Source: Rutpela maculata
Taxonomy: Eukaryota > Arthropoda > Insecta > Coleoptera > Cerambycidae
Direction: 5' to 3'
Assembly: GCA_936432065.2 (NCBI GenBank)
Contig: OW386294.2
Coordinates: 47,258,842-47,322,841, forward strand
DNA: 64,000 nucleotides
The position numbers and the translations under genes were made by a program. Below, in pieces: positions 27,091 through 36,839 of this stretch (its first letter is position 1; each line of letters starts with the position of its first letter). The notes beneath the pieces are model-generated. The model had not been told where the DNA came from and did not search any database. It worked only from the letters and a program-made list of their open reading frames with translations.

Positions 27091-28575
27091 TTCGTTTGTT
27101 TCCGTCGCGTCGCTTGTCGTGTCCTGACTATCAGGATCGGGTTCTATTGGAGTCGAGGGACATTGAATGGGGTACGTTACTAGTTTCGATTCTGCTTGAA
27201 AGTTAGAGGAATCTTGAATGTGATTTATCTTTATGCGGGAAAGAGCGTCTGCATTTTTATTAATGCGGCCAGGTTTATATTCTATTTCGTATTCGTATTC
27301 TTCAAGCTTCAGTCGCCAACGTGCTAGGCGGCTACCGGGATCTTTTATCGAAAAGAGTCACGTTAAAGGTCTATGGTTAGTTATTTGTTTGAACTTTCGA
27401 CCAAATATGTACGGACGGAAGTGTTTCACGGCCCATACTATAGCTAAAAGTTCACGCTCTATGGTTGAGTATTTGGTTTCGGCTTTACAGAGCGTCCTTG
27501 AGGCGAAAGCTATTGGTAAGTCTTTGCCAATGGGACCTTGTGAGAGCACAGCGCCGATGGCGAACGCGCTTGCATCAGTGGTGAGTAGGAACGTTTCGTC
27601 GAAGTTTGGGTAGATAAGTACTGGGGTCGAAGTGAGGGCTTGTTTTAATTCCTCGAAGGATTTTTTACATTCTGAGTAGAAAGCAAACGGAACATCCTTT
27701 TGTAACAATTTGGTGAGGGGCTTAGATAGTTTAGCGAAATTACCTATAAATCTGCGATAATAACCTGCCAACCCGAGGAAGGATTTGATCTCCTTCTGGT
27801 TAGTAGGCTGGGGAAAGTTTTCGATGCACTGTATCTTATCAGGGTTTGGTTTTACTCCTTCTTTGGTTATGAGATGGCCCAGGTATGCGACTTCTTTACG
27901 AAGGAACTCGCATTTATCAGGTTGGATTTTTAGGTTAGCATTTCGAAGTCGTTTGAATACTTCTGTGAGGCGAGAAATGTGTTCGTGAACTGTCGGGGAA
28001 TATATGATAATATCATCCATATATACCAGACATCTCTCGTTCTGAATGCCCATGAGGATGTTGTCCATAACCCTTTGGAAGGTGGAAGGGGCATTTTTAA
28101 GGCCGAAGGGCATACGAACGAATTCACAGTGCCCGTTGTCTACGCTAAATGCACTTTTCGGGATGTCTTTCGGGTCTATCTCGATCTGATGGAACCCAGA
28201 GGCCAAGTCCAATGTTGTGAAGTACTGGCACTTGCCTAATTGATCCAGGAGATCTGAGATGTTGGGTAGAGGGTATTTATATCCTACAGATAACTCATTG
28301 AGTTTTCTGTAGTCTACAACCACACGCCATTTTGGCTTACCCGAAGCATCAAGTTTCTTAGGGACAATCCACACTGGAGATGACCAGGGGGAGTTAGAGG
28401 GACGAATAATATTTTGTTCTAACATTTTGGATACCTGCGTTTTGACTTCTTCCTTGTGTATTTGGGGGTATCGGTACGATTTCGTAAATACCGGTTTCGC
28501 GTCGTTGGTATCTATCACGTGTTTAATTTCATTGGTGAAGGTTAGTTGGTCACCTTCAAGATAAAAAATGTCGGC
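27091..28575 (-). pseudogene. pol: pol, reverse transcriptase and RNase H region, broken
   Basis: The reverse transcriptase is well preserved: DYRKLNELS, then TTLDLASGFHQI, MPFGLKNAPSTFQR, and the catalytic LVYMDDIIIYS near 28,010. The connection domain follows with FLGLAGYYRRFI. RNase H begins at TTDASAFAIGAVLSQ near 27,570. A stop at 27,358-27,360 falls inside the HRPLT motif, where Ty3/gypsy elements normally have a tryptophan; the same frame then continues to another stop near 27,088. Upstream, a stop at 28,576 separates it from the protease-linker part. Motifs and spacing identify a Ty3/gypsy Pol. Confidence 0.95.
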
Positions 28576-29335
28576 TTATTCTAGACAAAATTGAGTTATT
28601 AGTTCATTTTCTTCCGTGTTTAGGTGGTCTAGACGGAGTTGGTTTTTTATTTCATAATGTCTGTCTACGCAAGTTTGGGAGGTTTCTTCATCTATATAAT
28701 TCAGTGAGAAATTTTGGATCGGTTCTAGTTTTAAATTTGAAAACTTAACGGTTTTGGGTACCGCGTTTACGTTTAATATAGAGGTAATAAATTCACCTTT
28801 ATCGTCTATCTGAACTATCGCGTTAGGGAGTCTTACCTTGTCTACTTCGGTAGCTAGCAGTATAGCTTCCGTATTGGTCAAGTGGCATTTAAGTTTGGTA
28901 ATTTGTTCTATACGTGGTTCAACTGAAATTATATTTGATATATTACGAATGGTATCACGATTATCTGGATTTGGGTAATTTTGTACGTTTGGCAGACCCT
29001 GGTCTGCGACTTGTGGATCGGGATTGTTTTGAAATTTGTTGCAAGTTTTTTGTTTTTTATATCCACTATACAATTGTAGTGTTCTAAGAAATCAGACCCT
29101 AGGAGTCCATCGAATTCTATGTCAAGATCACATACATAAATTTTGAATGGTTCATTGTTGTCAAACGGGATAAAGATGGCTTCGTTAATATTTAGTTTTA
29201 GTTATGCCTTGGATCGTAATGTTTTCCGGACATCTACTATAATTTTCACAAATTTTGGGTTTGAATATGGATAGTTCTGCACCCGTGTCAATTAATAATC
29301 TATGCGTGTTAGTAATGCCATAGATGTAATCAAAT
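28576..29335 (-). pseudogene. pol: pol, protease and linker, broken
   Basis: An aspartic protease is recognised from LLIDTGAELS near 29,300 (the DTGA active site) and the flap/C-terminal GLLGSDFLEHYNC near 29,070. A frameshift near 29,195 separates the two. The linker (28,579-29,073) is open and ends at a TAA stop (28,576-28,578), after which the same frame continues into reverse transcriptase. Errantiviruses usually express Pol by a -1 shift from gag; decay here prevents mapping that site. Confidence 0.85.
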
Positions 29336-29344
29336 TTTTAGATT

Positions 29345-30660
29345 TGACAGACAATAAGGGGCTTATAGGAACTGTTGTTCCGGGAAGTTGAGATTTGGGT
29401 CGAAATTGTCCAAGTTCATTTTTGCCAAATTGGATTTGCAATACTGTCATCTCGGGGTCTCCGGTTTTGTGATAAGGCGGGTCCGACTGGGCATGTGGGC
29501 CTGATCGAAAATCCCGATTATATACAGGTGTTGTATCGAAAGTGGATTCGTCCGTGTAATAATTTTCGGAGGGACTATTAGCAGTATAATAGTCTTCGTT
29601 GCTGTTGTCGTATTCCGAAGTATTAGCTGTATAATAGTTCGGACTTGTGTAGGGGTTATTATCAGTATAATATCCCTCGTTAATATTTTCGTAAGGGTTA
29701 TCGTGAACGTAATAACTTTGTTGCTCTAGATTTTCGGGTTCAGTATTTTGATTGAGATGAAGCGTTTTTCTATTTGAATTTGGTCTATAATAATTAGGGT
29801 TAGGTTGAATCGCAGGTGGTCTTGCATTATTGAAATTTAGATTTGGTGCAATGACGGGTGGTCTTTATTGCTGGAAGTTTTGTGAGCTTCCAGGATTTTG
29901 GTTATAATAGGTCTTTGTTGTCGGAAATTTTGCGAATTTCCAGGATTCGCGTGGGAGTGATTGCACCATTGTTGCGATTGGTTTTTTACGTTTCAAAGTA
30001 GTTTAATTGGAGTTCTTTTCGAACTCTCGTTATTGCTTTTAGCATATTCTCGGGGTCGCTTGCCCTAACAACATGCGCGAGTTTGGGTTCTAGTCCCGTG
30101 AGTAGGGTGTTCAAAACCATACCCTCAGTTAATTGCGTTTGAGCTTGTTTTTGTGCCGCCGTTAACCGCTGTTTATGAACATTTTTGCTTCGTGGGTTTG
30201 TAAGCGCGCAATAAACGTGAGCGGAGATTCACCGGGAAGTTGTCGTATTCTTTGCAAGTCTTGTAATTAAGGAGGTTAGGTCTCCACTATCACCGAAATG
30301 ATTTTCTAAAAGAGTTTTAATTTCTTCCCAATGAGTGGGATTTCTAGAGTTCACTAGTTCAGCTGCACGACCTTTTAATTTGTTTTTTATATGAACAGTT
30401 AAAAGTACCACCTGATTACCCATTGACATGCCATAAGCAGTTCTGCATGAATTTAAAAATGTATTTAAATTTATTTGATTACCGTCATATTCAGGAATCA
30501 TTGAAAATATTTCGCTCAATTTATACGGTTCAATAGCATCTGGTGGGGGTTGAGTTGAGGTTGAGGTTGGGGTTGAGGTTGAATTTGTTGGTGTTGCTCT
30601 TGCTGTAGTTGGTTTTGTTGTTGTGCGTGCATATTTCTAGTCGTTACTGGCACCGGCACT
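29345..30660 (-). pseudogene. gag: gag, broken
   Basis: The capsid core is seen at 30,519-30,229 (IPEYDGNQINLNTFLNSC, then LLTVHIKNKLKGRAAELV, then the HWEEIKTLL segment). This is the pattern of errantivirus Gag, which lacks a CCHC knuckle in many members. Upstream it has a Gln/Pro/Ser/Thr-rich N-terminus; downstream two frameshifts occur near 30,230 and 30,165. The C-terminal part (about 29,790-29,540) has at least four YYT-(D/A)-N-like repeats and is rich in Tyr, Asn and Asp. The true start codon is not clear. Confidence 0.8.
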
Positions 30661-30985
30661 AATTTGAGTTTGTAAACTTAGATTTATTTTACTTATAATA
30701 GCAAAGGACAACAGAACTGTTCTTTCCACGGACAATACGCAGGAAATGGTGCGATTATTATTTTAATTCAATTTTCACTAAAAACGAGATGATTCAATTA
30801 GTACTCACATGTAAATCTTCATTTGTAGGTACTTTTTTTGATTGAGAGATTGGAATCCGCCGCCCGTCGTCAAAGGTCTCCTTGTTCCGGCGATCCTTTC
30901 CTGAAGTTAGGCCCTTTTTTGGGGTGTTCCTTGTTCTTCGGGGAGGTTTTCGTTGGTTAGGCTCTTCTTCCAGGCGTTATTACCA

Positions 30986-31003
30986 TTCCTACCGACTGCG
31001 CCA
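30986..31003 (-). other. Primer binding site, tRNA-Ser type
   Basis: On the minus strand TGGCGCAGTCGGTAGGA starts one base after the 5' LTR. This is the primer site described for 17.6/297-type errantiviruses, complementary to the 3' end of tRNA-Ser (family knowledge recalled, not checked). Confidence 0.85.
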
Positions 31004-31026
31004 CTTTTATATCACTTAGAACTTGA

Positions 31027-32251
31027 CCCGTATAACCAAACAGTAAAGACCCTTTACAGCAACTATATGCATATCTTGATTCGATACAGGCCATCCGTAT
31101 CGTATTGTCAGAGAGTTGATAGATAAATAATATCTCTACTGTACAGATCCTAGTATAGAATTTCTTTATCCTACAGATACAGCATAAGTACAAAATCTAT
31201 ATCAAATCTCTAATGTAACTGTATAGAATAATATAGGCCAAAATTATGGTATTATTCAATATTTCATTTTTTTTCTATTTTACACCTCGTACGCGCTGAA
31301 GGATGGGATTATATAAATACACATATAACACACTATTCACAATATTTAATAAACACAACTTTATCCGGCAGCAGGGTTCGAACCGCGGACCTTTAGAGTG
31401 GCAGTCGAGTACGTTACCACTGGGCTATTTTCCTCCATACAAAATGTTTAAAACGGTATTTATTTATATAAAATAGTTACAAGAGACTATGCGGTCATAT
31501 CTATACGATTCAGAATCGAGTGCAATAGCGAACTTCTGTACTGTATTTATGTTGTAAATTGTTCTTGTAAATTTCATTATATGCGACATAATGCCGAAAC
31601 AAAACCTTCGATAATTTCGTCGTCATAAAGGTAATGAAATAGTTAGGTATTACACATACTAATAGAAATAAGAGTATAACAGCTAGTCTCTGCACAACTA
31701 ATATAGAGCTTGGGGCTCAAAGGTATGTAAAAATCATATGGTAATGAATATTATGCCTTATACTTATGTTGTGTACTTTCTTTTATAATTAATAGAGAAC
31801 AAGAGAATCCATATATTACAGATTCAAAGAAGGTTTTGTTACTACCGTCAACTGTCAACATGATGTAATTCCAGGATCATCTGTTGGGCATAATGGATTC
31901 TATAAGTTTTTTGCCATCGTTTTTCGTTTATAATTCGCCCGGCGTTTTAAAATACTGGGGTTCAATTCTGTTAGAGAGAAGTGAAAAGAAATGAGGTTAG
32001 GTTTAGGTATCGTTTGTTAAGGTACAGTTAGAATAAAGATATCACATATAGTTGAGACATATGCGGTACAGTTTAAATTTAAATGTAACTAGGTATATCT
32101 GCTGCATAGTAGCAATAAAGGTTTTATCGGTAAAGTTTAGAATGTAGCTCGGCATAGGTGCTATAAGTACACGACCGATAACGACAAATATATATAGCAT
32201 CTTTATCTATCTTTATCGAATAAAAATATCTTTATCAAATGGTTATACGGG
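31027..32251. mobile_element. 1.2-kb CCCGTATAACC element inserted in the errantivirus LTR
   Basis: The ends CCCGTATAACCA and TGGTTATACGGG match those of the outer nest. GA flanks both sides (31,025-31,026 and 32,252-32,253), and excision restores the LTR text ACTTGATTTGC seen in the other LTR. The interior is AT-rich with CTATACAGAT-like blocks, has no transposase and carries a tRNA-like segment. A minus-strand frame at 31,510-31,695 begins with a hydrophobic stretch but has no known motif; I do not call it a gene. Confidence 0.82.
31365..31433 (-). repeat. tRNA-derived SINE head
   Basis: On the minus strand a pol III A box-like TAGCCCAGTGGTAACG is followed about 35 bp later by a perfect B box GGTTCGAACCC. 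Flanks do not close into an acceptor stem with a proper end, so this is more likely a SINE head than a working tRNA gene. Confidence 0.6.
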
Positions 32252-32597
32252 GATTTGCTTTTTAAAAACTTTTATTTTAACTTTTACAAATTATTTATAA
32301 GATTTTATATGGTTGAAAATATGTAGATATAATTGGTACAGAGATTAAATGAACACTGGACGCAAATCCGTCTGTTGGTCATATTTATAAGTTTTGATAT
32401 CAACGTAGGCACAGCATTCTGAGAATTGTTGCCGTGCCAACGTTTCACATGAGAAGTCTAGGAAGTTGTTATCGCTTAGCTGATAAATGTATCAAATTAT
32501 ATCACGTACCATGATAAGAATATAAAGTTACTTATTTAGATAAGATACTTATACATTTGAATACGTTGATGTGGTTTGTTTAGCATATAACATCTAT

Positions 32598-33454
32598 GAT
32601 ATATTTAACGAATCTGTCTATACATTTTTAGGTACTCAAGCTATACAGATATAATCTTTATCGTGTCTATATCGTATCTTTTACTGTTGTATTTACAGAT
32701 TTACCTTTATACATTAGATGTAATTCCTGTACTCTACATTTAACCTCCCTATATAGTTTCTACTCGCAATATCTATACAGCATCGTGACAGATTACTGTA
32801 CAGAATATCGATATAGATCCGGTGAAAGAATTATTTACCGATTGCAAGGTCTATCTTTACATATTAAAAGATTTTGTAATTCAGGCATCTCTACACATTC
32901 TTTACAGCAACGTGGTGCGGACGATGCGTTGCCGGTACCGGTAACATTTGACGTTTATGAAGAATTGTCGCTTGTGCAACACTAAGTTAATTTACCGTTT
33001 TCTTTTTCTCTCTGGCCAACGCTGATATACCATTAATAGATGTAGCAGTAGCTGCAGTGATGAAATAATATATGCTGGTTTATCTTTGTAGCATTCTTTC
33101 GTCTTTTGTAACGTCTGTTTTTTTCTATTATCGCATCTTGAAGCTGCGGCATTTTTGAAGGTTATGTTATTTGTTATTTTTATTTATCAGATTTTTGTTA
33201 AACGGTGATATAATGTCCCACCGGTCAAGAATGAAAGAATATAGATGCGATGAGTCAAACTTGTTTCGATAGAAATAAATTTAACCAATATACAAAAAAA
33301 AACCGCTGCCCAAGGAATCACTACTTCCACATCCAGATTCTCTATCCAAGTCACTCACAACGAAAAAACTTTGTATGTGAAAATAATTGTTTATGGAACT
33401 TTAATAATATAATATTTGAAATCTTCTACCCCAAAAACCCATAAAACGATACCC
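32598..33454. other. Interior of the outer CCCGTATAACC element, no gene seen
   Basis: AT-rich DNA resumes right after the errantivirus target duplication. It is rich in short runs such as CTATACAGATATA and TCTATATCG. A 66-codon frame at 32,785-32,985 shows no motif and reads through the same low-complexity text, so I leave it uncalled. Confidence 0.5.
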
Positions 33455-33528
33455 CACATCGGTAGTGGGGTGGGGGTGGTGATAGGGGGTGGTAGTGGGG
33501 GGTGGATGAAGTAAAAAAATATTTTGAG
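33455..33528 (+). repeat. G-rich tract with quadruplex potential
   Basis: GGGG and GGGGG runs separated by GT-rich spacers (GGTGGGGGTGG-like) give more than four G-runs within about 60 bases. A similar tract at 34,728-34,760 lies on the other side of the piggyBac relic. Confidence 0.7.
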
Positions 33529-33589
33529 GTTTCTGGTTCCTGTACATACACTAAATCACAATTTTTTTTCATCCCCTCTTAGCGTCCCA

Positions 33590-34589
33590 TGTTCCTAAAC
33601 TGGAACAGTGAAAACTAACCCTTAAAATAAATACATCCCTTTTTAAATTAACTAAAATTTTCGTACTAGGCCACTGTTCCTAAGTTGGAACAATGAATAA
33701 TGTGCACAAAAGTAACTTCTCGCGCCATCTATGTACTACAGTTGGAGGTAAACACAGAATTGCGTCCTTCGTGTTTATTTATATGTGGAGTGTGTCTGTG
33801 GAAGATTATTTCCAAATTTTGGGTCAATATTAGAGATTAACAAAAATACAGGTATGTTATTCAGTTATCTAAGAACACTTTCAAATTAAATTTGATACAA
33901 TTTTTTTCATAATGAGTTCATAAATCAAAAAAATCCCAATGTTCCAGATGCGGAACACTGGTCGTTTGGTTATAATTTTTATGGTTCCTAATGTGGAACA
34001 ACGGACAATAACTACTGTACAATGTAACTTTGGCAACACTTTTTTTTTCAGTAAAATATGGCGTGCTTATCATCCACAGACCTCTATGTTTATATAGAGA
34101 TCAGTGTTATCATCCGATAGCGAGGATGAAAATCTAAGCGACTCTGATGATGACTACGTACCAACCAGATCAACTTCCAGAGACTCTAGTGATAGTGATA
34201 GCGAAAATTTTTCTGAATCTGAAGATGACGAGCCGCTAAGTAATAATATATCTGCTAAAGGAAAACAAGAACACAAATGGAATAAAGTAAAGGAAGACTT
34301 AGAAGATGAGAAAATATAAGAAAAAGAGGGAGACCAAGTTTGAGTATGAAAGAGACTTCGAAGAAAAAAAAAAAGAAAAGTCAAACGAAGCTCATACCCC
34401 GCAGAGATCAGATAGCTCACTTTCCATGCGAAAAACAAGAAAGGCAAATATGTAAAAAGCCCGGCAGTGGACTCGAAACTTACTTTTATTGTGTAAAATG
34501 TAACATTTACTTATGTATCAGTAAGAAAAGAAATTGTTTTGTCGATTTCCATTTATAACTTTATGGGTCTTTGTTCCATAATAGGAACA
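33590..34589. promoter_or_regulatory. Five subterminal TGTTCC-N6-GGAACA palindromes
   Basis: Palindromes occur at 33,590-33,607, 33,675-33,692, 33,940-33,957, 33,983-34,000 (first base G instead of T) and 34,572-34,589. Each has six bases between the half sites and the spacer differs in each copy. Four are in the left part and one in the right part of the piggyBac relic. Constant half sites with changing spacers look like a protein-binding repeat, possibly for the transposase; that role is inferred. Confidence 0.7.
34104..34558 (+). pseudogene. piggyBac transposase remnant (N-terminus and C-terminal cysteine-rich domain)
   Basis: The first piece (to a stop at 34,319) is a Ser/Asp/Glu-rich stretch with SDSEDENLSDSDDDY, typical of the acidic start of piggyBac transposases. 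The second piece (34,340-34,558, shifted frame) is basic and then shows HFPCEK, ICKK, YYCVKC-like (FYCVKCNIYLC) and NCFVDFHL, the pattern of the C-terminal cysteine-rich domain that recognises the ends. The catalytic DDD core, about 400 residues, is absent. A short duplication of TTATCATCC near 34,065-34,115 disturbs the start. The piece cannot be an active transposase. Confidence 0.8.
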
Positions 34590-34727
34590 CATAATTTTTT
34601 TTTGTATAATGAAAAAATAAACTGTTTTGATTTTAAGAATTTGTTTTTGTCGTAATTTTAAATGCTTATTTCGCAAAATTTATTTTTTTACTCAGACTTT
34701 TCGAAATATGGCCCTTAAGAGGTTAAT

Positions 34728-35130
34728 AAGGGGGTGCGGGTGGTAATGGGGGTGGCTAATGCCAAATTTTTTTTTGAGACTTTAGCTTCTCTTATATATA
34801 CTAAATACCAATTTCTTGGACTCTTACCTGCTTGATTTACCCATTTACCCCAAATTTACCCCAATTTACACCCCAACCCTTCGACGGAACAATATGAAAA
34901 TATAATCTAGTTCTAGATTTCGTTAAAGTACACATGTGTACCAAATTTCAAGTCAATATCTTAAACGGTTCCAGATTAAACGTGCGCACAAAAAAAGTTA
35001 CAGACAGACAGACAGACAGACCGACAGACAGACAGACAGACAGACCGACAGACAGACAGACAGACAGAAAATTTTTTTCGCTCAAACTTAAAATCTCGAC
35101 GTTTCATGACATTTTAAGCCTATTTGGACA
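34728..35130 (+). repeat. G-rich tract and dispersed repeat with (CAGA)n
   Basis: After a G-rich tract (34,728-34,760), text such as CCAAATTTCAAGTCAATATC leads into GTGCGCACAAAAAAAGTTA, then about 16 CAGA/CCGA units (35,002-35,068) and AAACTTAAAATCTCGACG. The same end block recurs at 63,375-63,515 with only a few CAGA units. This layout is common at the ends of dispersed arthropod repeats; the parent element is not identified. Confidence 0.75.
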
Positions 35131-35451
35131 ATAAAAATTTTAAAAATTACTTCCACTGGACGTGGAAGTAAAATTGGTAGAATTTTAAAAACATAATTAC
35201 AATAACTATAGGTATTTTAAGGAGTCTGCTTCACTAATAAATTTGGAAATTGCAGGATCTTTTACGTAACATAAAATGCACCTGTATGAATACCTAATAT
35301 TGTTTCTTAAAAACTATACTACCATAAATATTCATCTAATGTGTCTGTCTCAATTTCCTATAATAAATTTAAATATTAGGTACCGATATCATCCCGATAT
35401 AAAATCCCGATATCCTTTACTATAACTTTTGTCATTCAATTTGCTGGATAC

Positions 35452-35520
35452 CAGGGTGGCGCAGTCAGTTAAGGCGCTGATACGTACATAGCAGACGTAG
35501 GTTCGAGTCCTAAACAAGGT
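35452..35520 (+). repeat. tRNA-like SINE head
   Basis: GGTGGCGCAGTCAGTTAAGG gives an A box and TAGGTTCGAGTCCTA gives a perfect B box in a T arm, about 35 bp apart. The acceptor ends do not pair, so a working tRNA is unlikely. The following 380 bases up to 35,906 are AT-rich with no other feature and may include the SINE body. Confidence 0.6.
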
Positions 35521-35906
35521 AAGTAAAATTGTTTAATTATCACTATAATAATGAATTTACGGAATACTAATATTAATTGAAGCATGATAGCGAAGGAACT
35601 GAAACGTGGCGCTGTGATTGGGTGATTAAAAAAGTGTTTATTTTCATCTATTTTTTTAAAATTAGAAATGAAGATTTATTCTTTAACGGGCCTATACTCG
35701 TTATTTACAGAATCATAGAATAAATCTTTAAATGAACTGTATTCCAACGTGCCTTTATCGATAAACAAACTTTATTGAATCGATATTATTTCGTTATCCA
35801 AGCGTTACCGTATCGTTGCTGTATCCATAACGTAAAGATAACTTATATCGAAGTAAATATACGACTATAGATTCTCTATATAAACTGTACAGCGTGGTTA
35901 TACGGG

Positions 35907-36470
35907 TAGCCAGGGATTTTTGAGGCGAAAAGGTCTCTTGTAAAAATCTCGTAAAACCAACCGTTATCGAAAAAACTCACTTCAAAATGCATTTTTGCTA
36001 TTTGATCACTTGAAGTAAACGTTCACTCTACTTTGTTGAATCGAATACAATGATCTATAGAAGCTTGAAAATGATTCGTATTGAATGTTTAACTCGATTC
36101 AAAAATGAGCTTTTACTATCTGATGACATGGTAAAACATGCTTTAACTTCGTCGAATCAAAAAAAGTTCCTTGGCAGGAGTTTTTTAGGCGAAAAGGTCT
36201 CTTACAAAAATCTCATAAAACCAACCGTTATCGAAAAAAATCGCTTCAAAATGCATTTTTGCTGTTTGATGACTTGAAGTAACCGTTCACTCTACTTTGT
36301 TCAATAGAATACAATGATCTATAGAATCCTGTAAATGATTCGTATTGAATGTTTAACTCGATTCAAAAATGTGCTTTTACTATCCGATGACATGGTAAAA
36401 CATGCTTTAACTTCGTCGAATCAAAAAATATTATTAACAAAAGTCCCTAGTCATGACTTTTTGAGGCGAA
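35907..36470 (+). repeat. 277-bp satellite, last two divergent monomers
   Basis: The satellite resumes at TAGCCAGGGATTTTTGAGGCG, completing the monomer cut at 23,306. Two monomers follow with many private changes and a local deletion near 36,165. The array ends at TTTGAGGCGAA where the fold-back element begins. No satellite is seen to the right of that element. Confidence 0.92.
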
Positions 36471-36839
36471 GTAATAATACGTAGCTGAAGTTGGATTTAG
36501 ATTTGAAATTTACTTTTTTACAGCGGACCAGATAAATTTCGCATTCACTTTAACAGAGAACTAATAATTATAGATAATAGCAAAATTCGTATGTTTTCGC
36601 GATTTACCGTAGCAAATACCGAATTAGGGAACGACTTACCACCACACCACGCAGGGGAAAGGAGTAAAATAAAAATTAAGATGCCCTCTAATGGAATTTA
36701 GAAAATAATGTATTTGATGTATATTGTTGAATTAGGTTATCAAGAAAATACTGAAAAATTATACAAGGAATATGAAAATAACTCGACTTGTCCTATTCAC
36801 TAAGGGTAAGTATTATTTCAAATAGTAAAAATAAACCAT

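Larger units (their letters stand above)
23389..32592 (-). mobile_element. Decayed errantivirus-type Ty3/gypsy retrotransposon
   Basis: A minus-strand element has the order LTR, primer site, gag, protease-RT-RNaseH-integrase, env, polypurine tract, LTR. TCTAT flanks both ends (23,384-23,388 and 32,593-32,597) and looks like a 5-bp target duplication. Removing the 1.2-kb DNA element inside the 5' LTR leaves about 8 kb, normal for this group. An env gene after integrase and a primer site like that of 17.6 and 297 place it with insect errantiviruses. Every reading frame has stops or frameshifts and the LTRs differ at many positions, so this is an old inactive copy. Confidence 0.92.
31005..32592 (-). 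repeat. 5' LTR of the errantivirus, split by a DNA element
   Basis: Only 31,005-31,026 and 32,252-32,592 are LTR sequence; the rest is the CCCGTATAACC element inserted after ACTTGA. The large piece aligns with the 3' LTR from GATTTGCTTTTT through TAGCATATAACA. Differences include GTGTCAGCATT against GTGCCAACGTT and several single substitutions, so insertion was not recent. Confidence 0.88.
33575..34722 (+). mobile_element. Internally deleted piggyBac-like element
   Basis: The right end reads TTAAGAGG followed by TTAA (34,723-34,726), and the left end starts CCTCTTAG. The outer eight bases are inverted copies with one mismatch. Only the acidic N-terminus and the cysteine-rich C-terminus of a piggyBac transposase remain. 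The left flank (ATCC) does not keep the expected TTAA, so the left target copy has mutated or the left end is slightly misplaced. Subterminal DNA holds five palindromes of the form GTTCC-N6-GGAAC. Confidence 0.8.
23307..35906. mobile_element. 12.6-kb nest bounded by CCCGTATAACC terminal inverted repeats
   Basis: CCCGTATAACC at 23,307 and GGTTATACGGG ending at 35,906 are inverted copies flanked by TA (23,305-23,306 and 35,907-35,908). The satellite is interrupted exactly between them (GTTCCTA on the left, TAGCCAGGGATTTTTGAGGCG on the right). Without later insertions (the errantivirus, and perhaps the piggyBac), the host element would be about 2-3.5 kb. It has many CTATACAGAT-like short blocks, no transposase ORF, and a second family member at 31,027-32,251. 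I regard it as a non-autonomous DNA element; the superfamily is unknown. Confidence 0.75.

Noticed and set aside
34104..34319. Acidic Ser/Asp/Glu-rich peptide as an independent cellular protein
   Set aside because: The cysteine-rich C-terminal domain 20 bp further on and the TTAA-type end identify a piggyBac remnant.
34154..34447. 97-codon minus-strand frame
   Set aside because: It is the antisense of the piggyBac transposase remnant and its serine/phenylalanine-rich text is the complement of the acidic and lysine-rich parts.
35452..35520. Functional tRNA gene
   Set aside because: A and B boxes are good but the acceptor stem does not pair and no pol III terminator follows closely; a SINE head is more likely.
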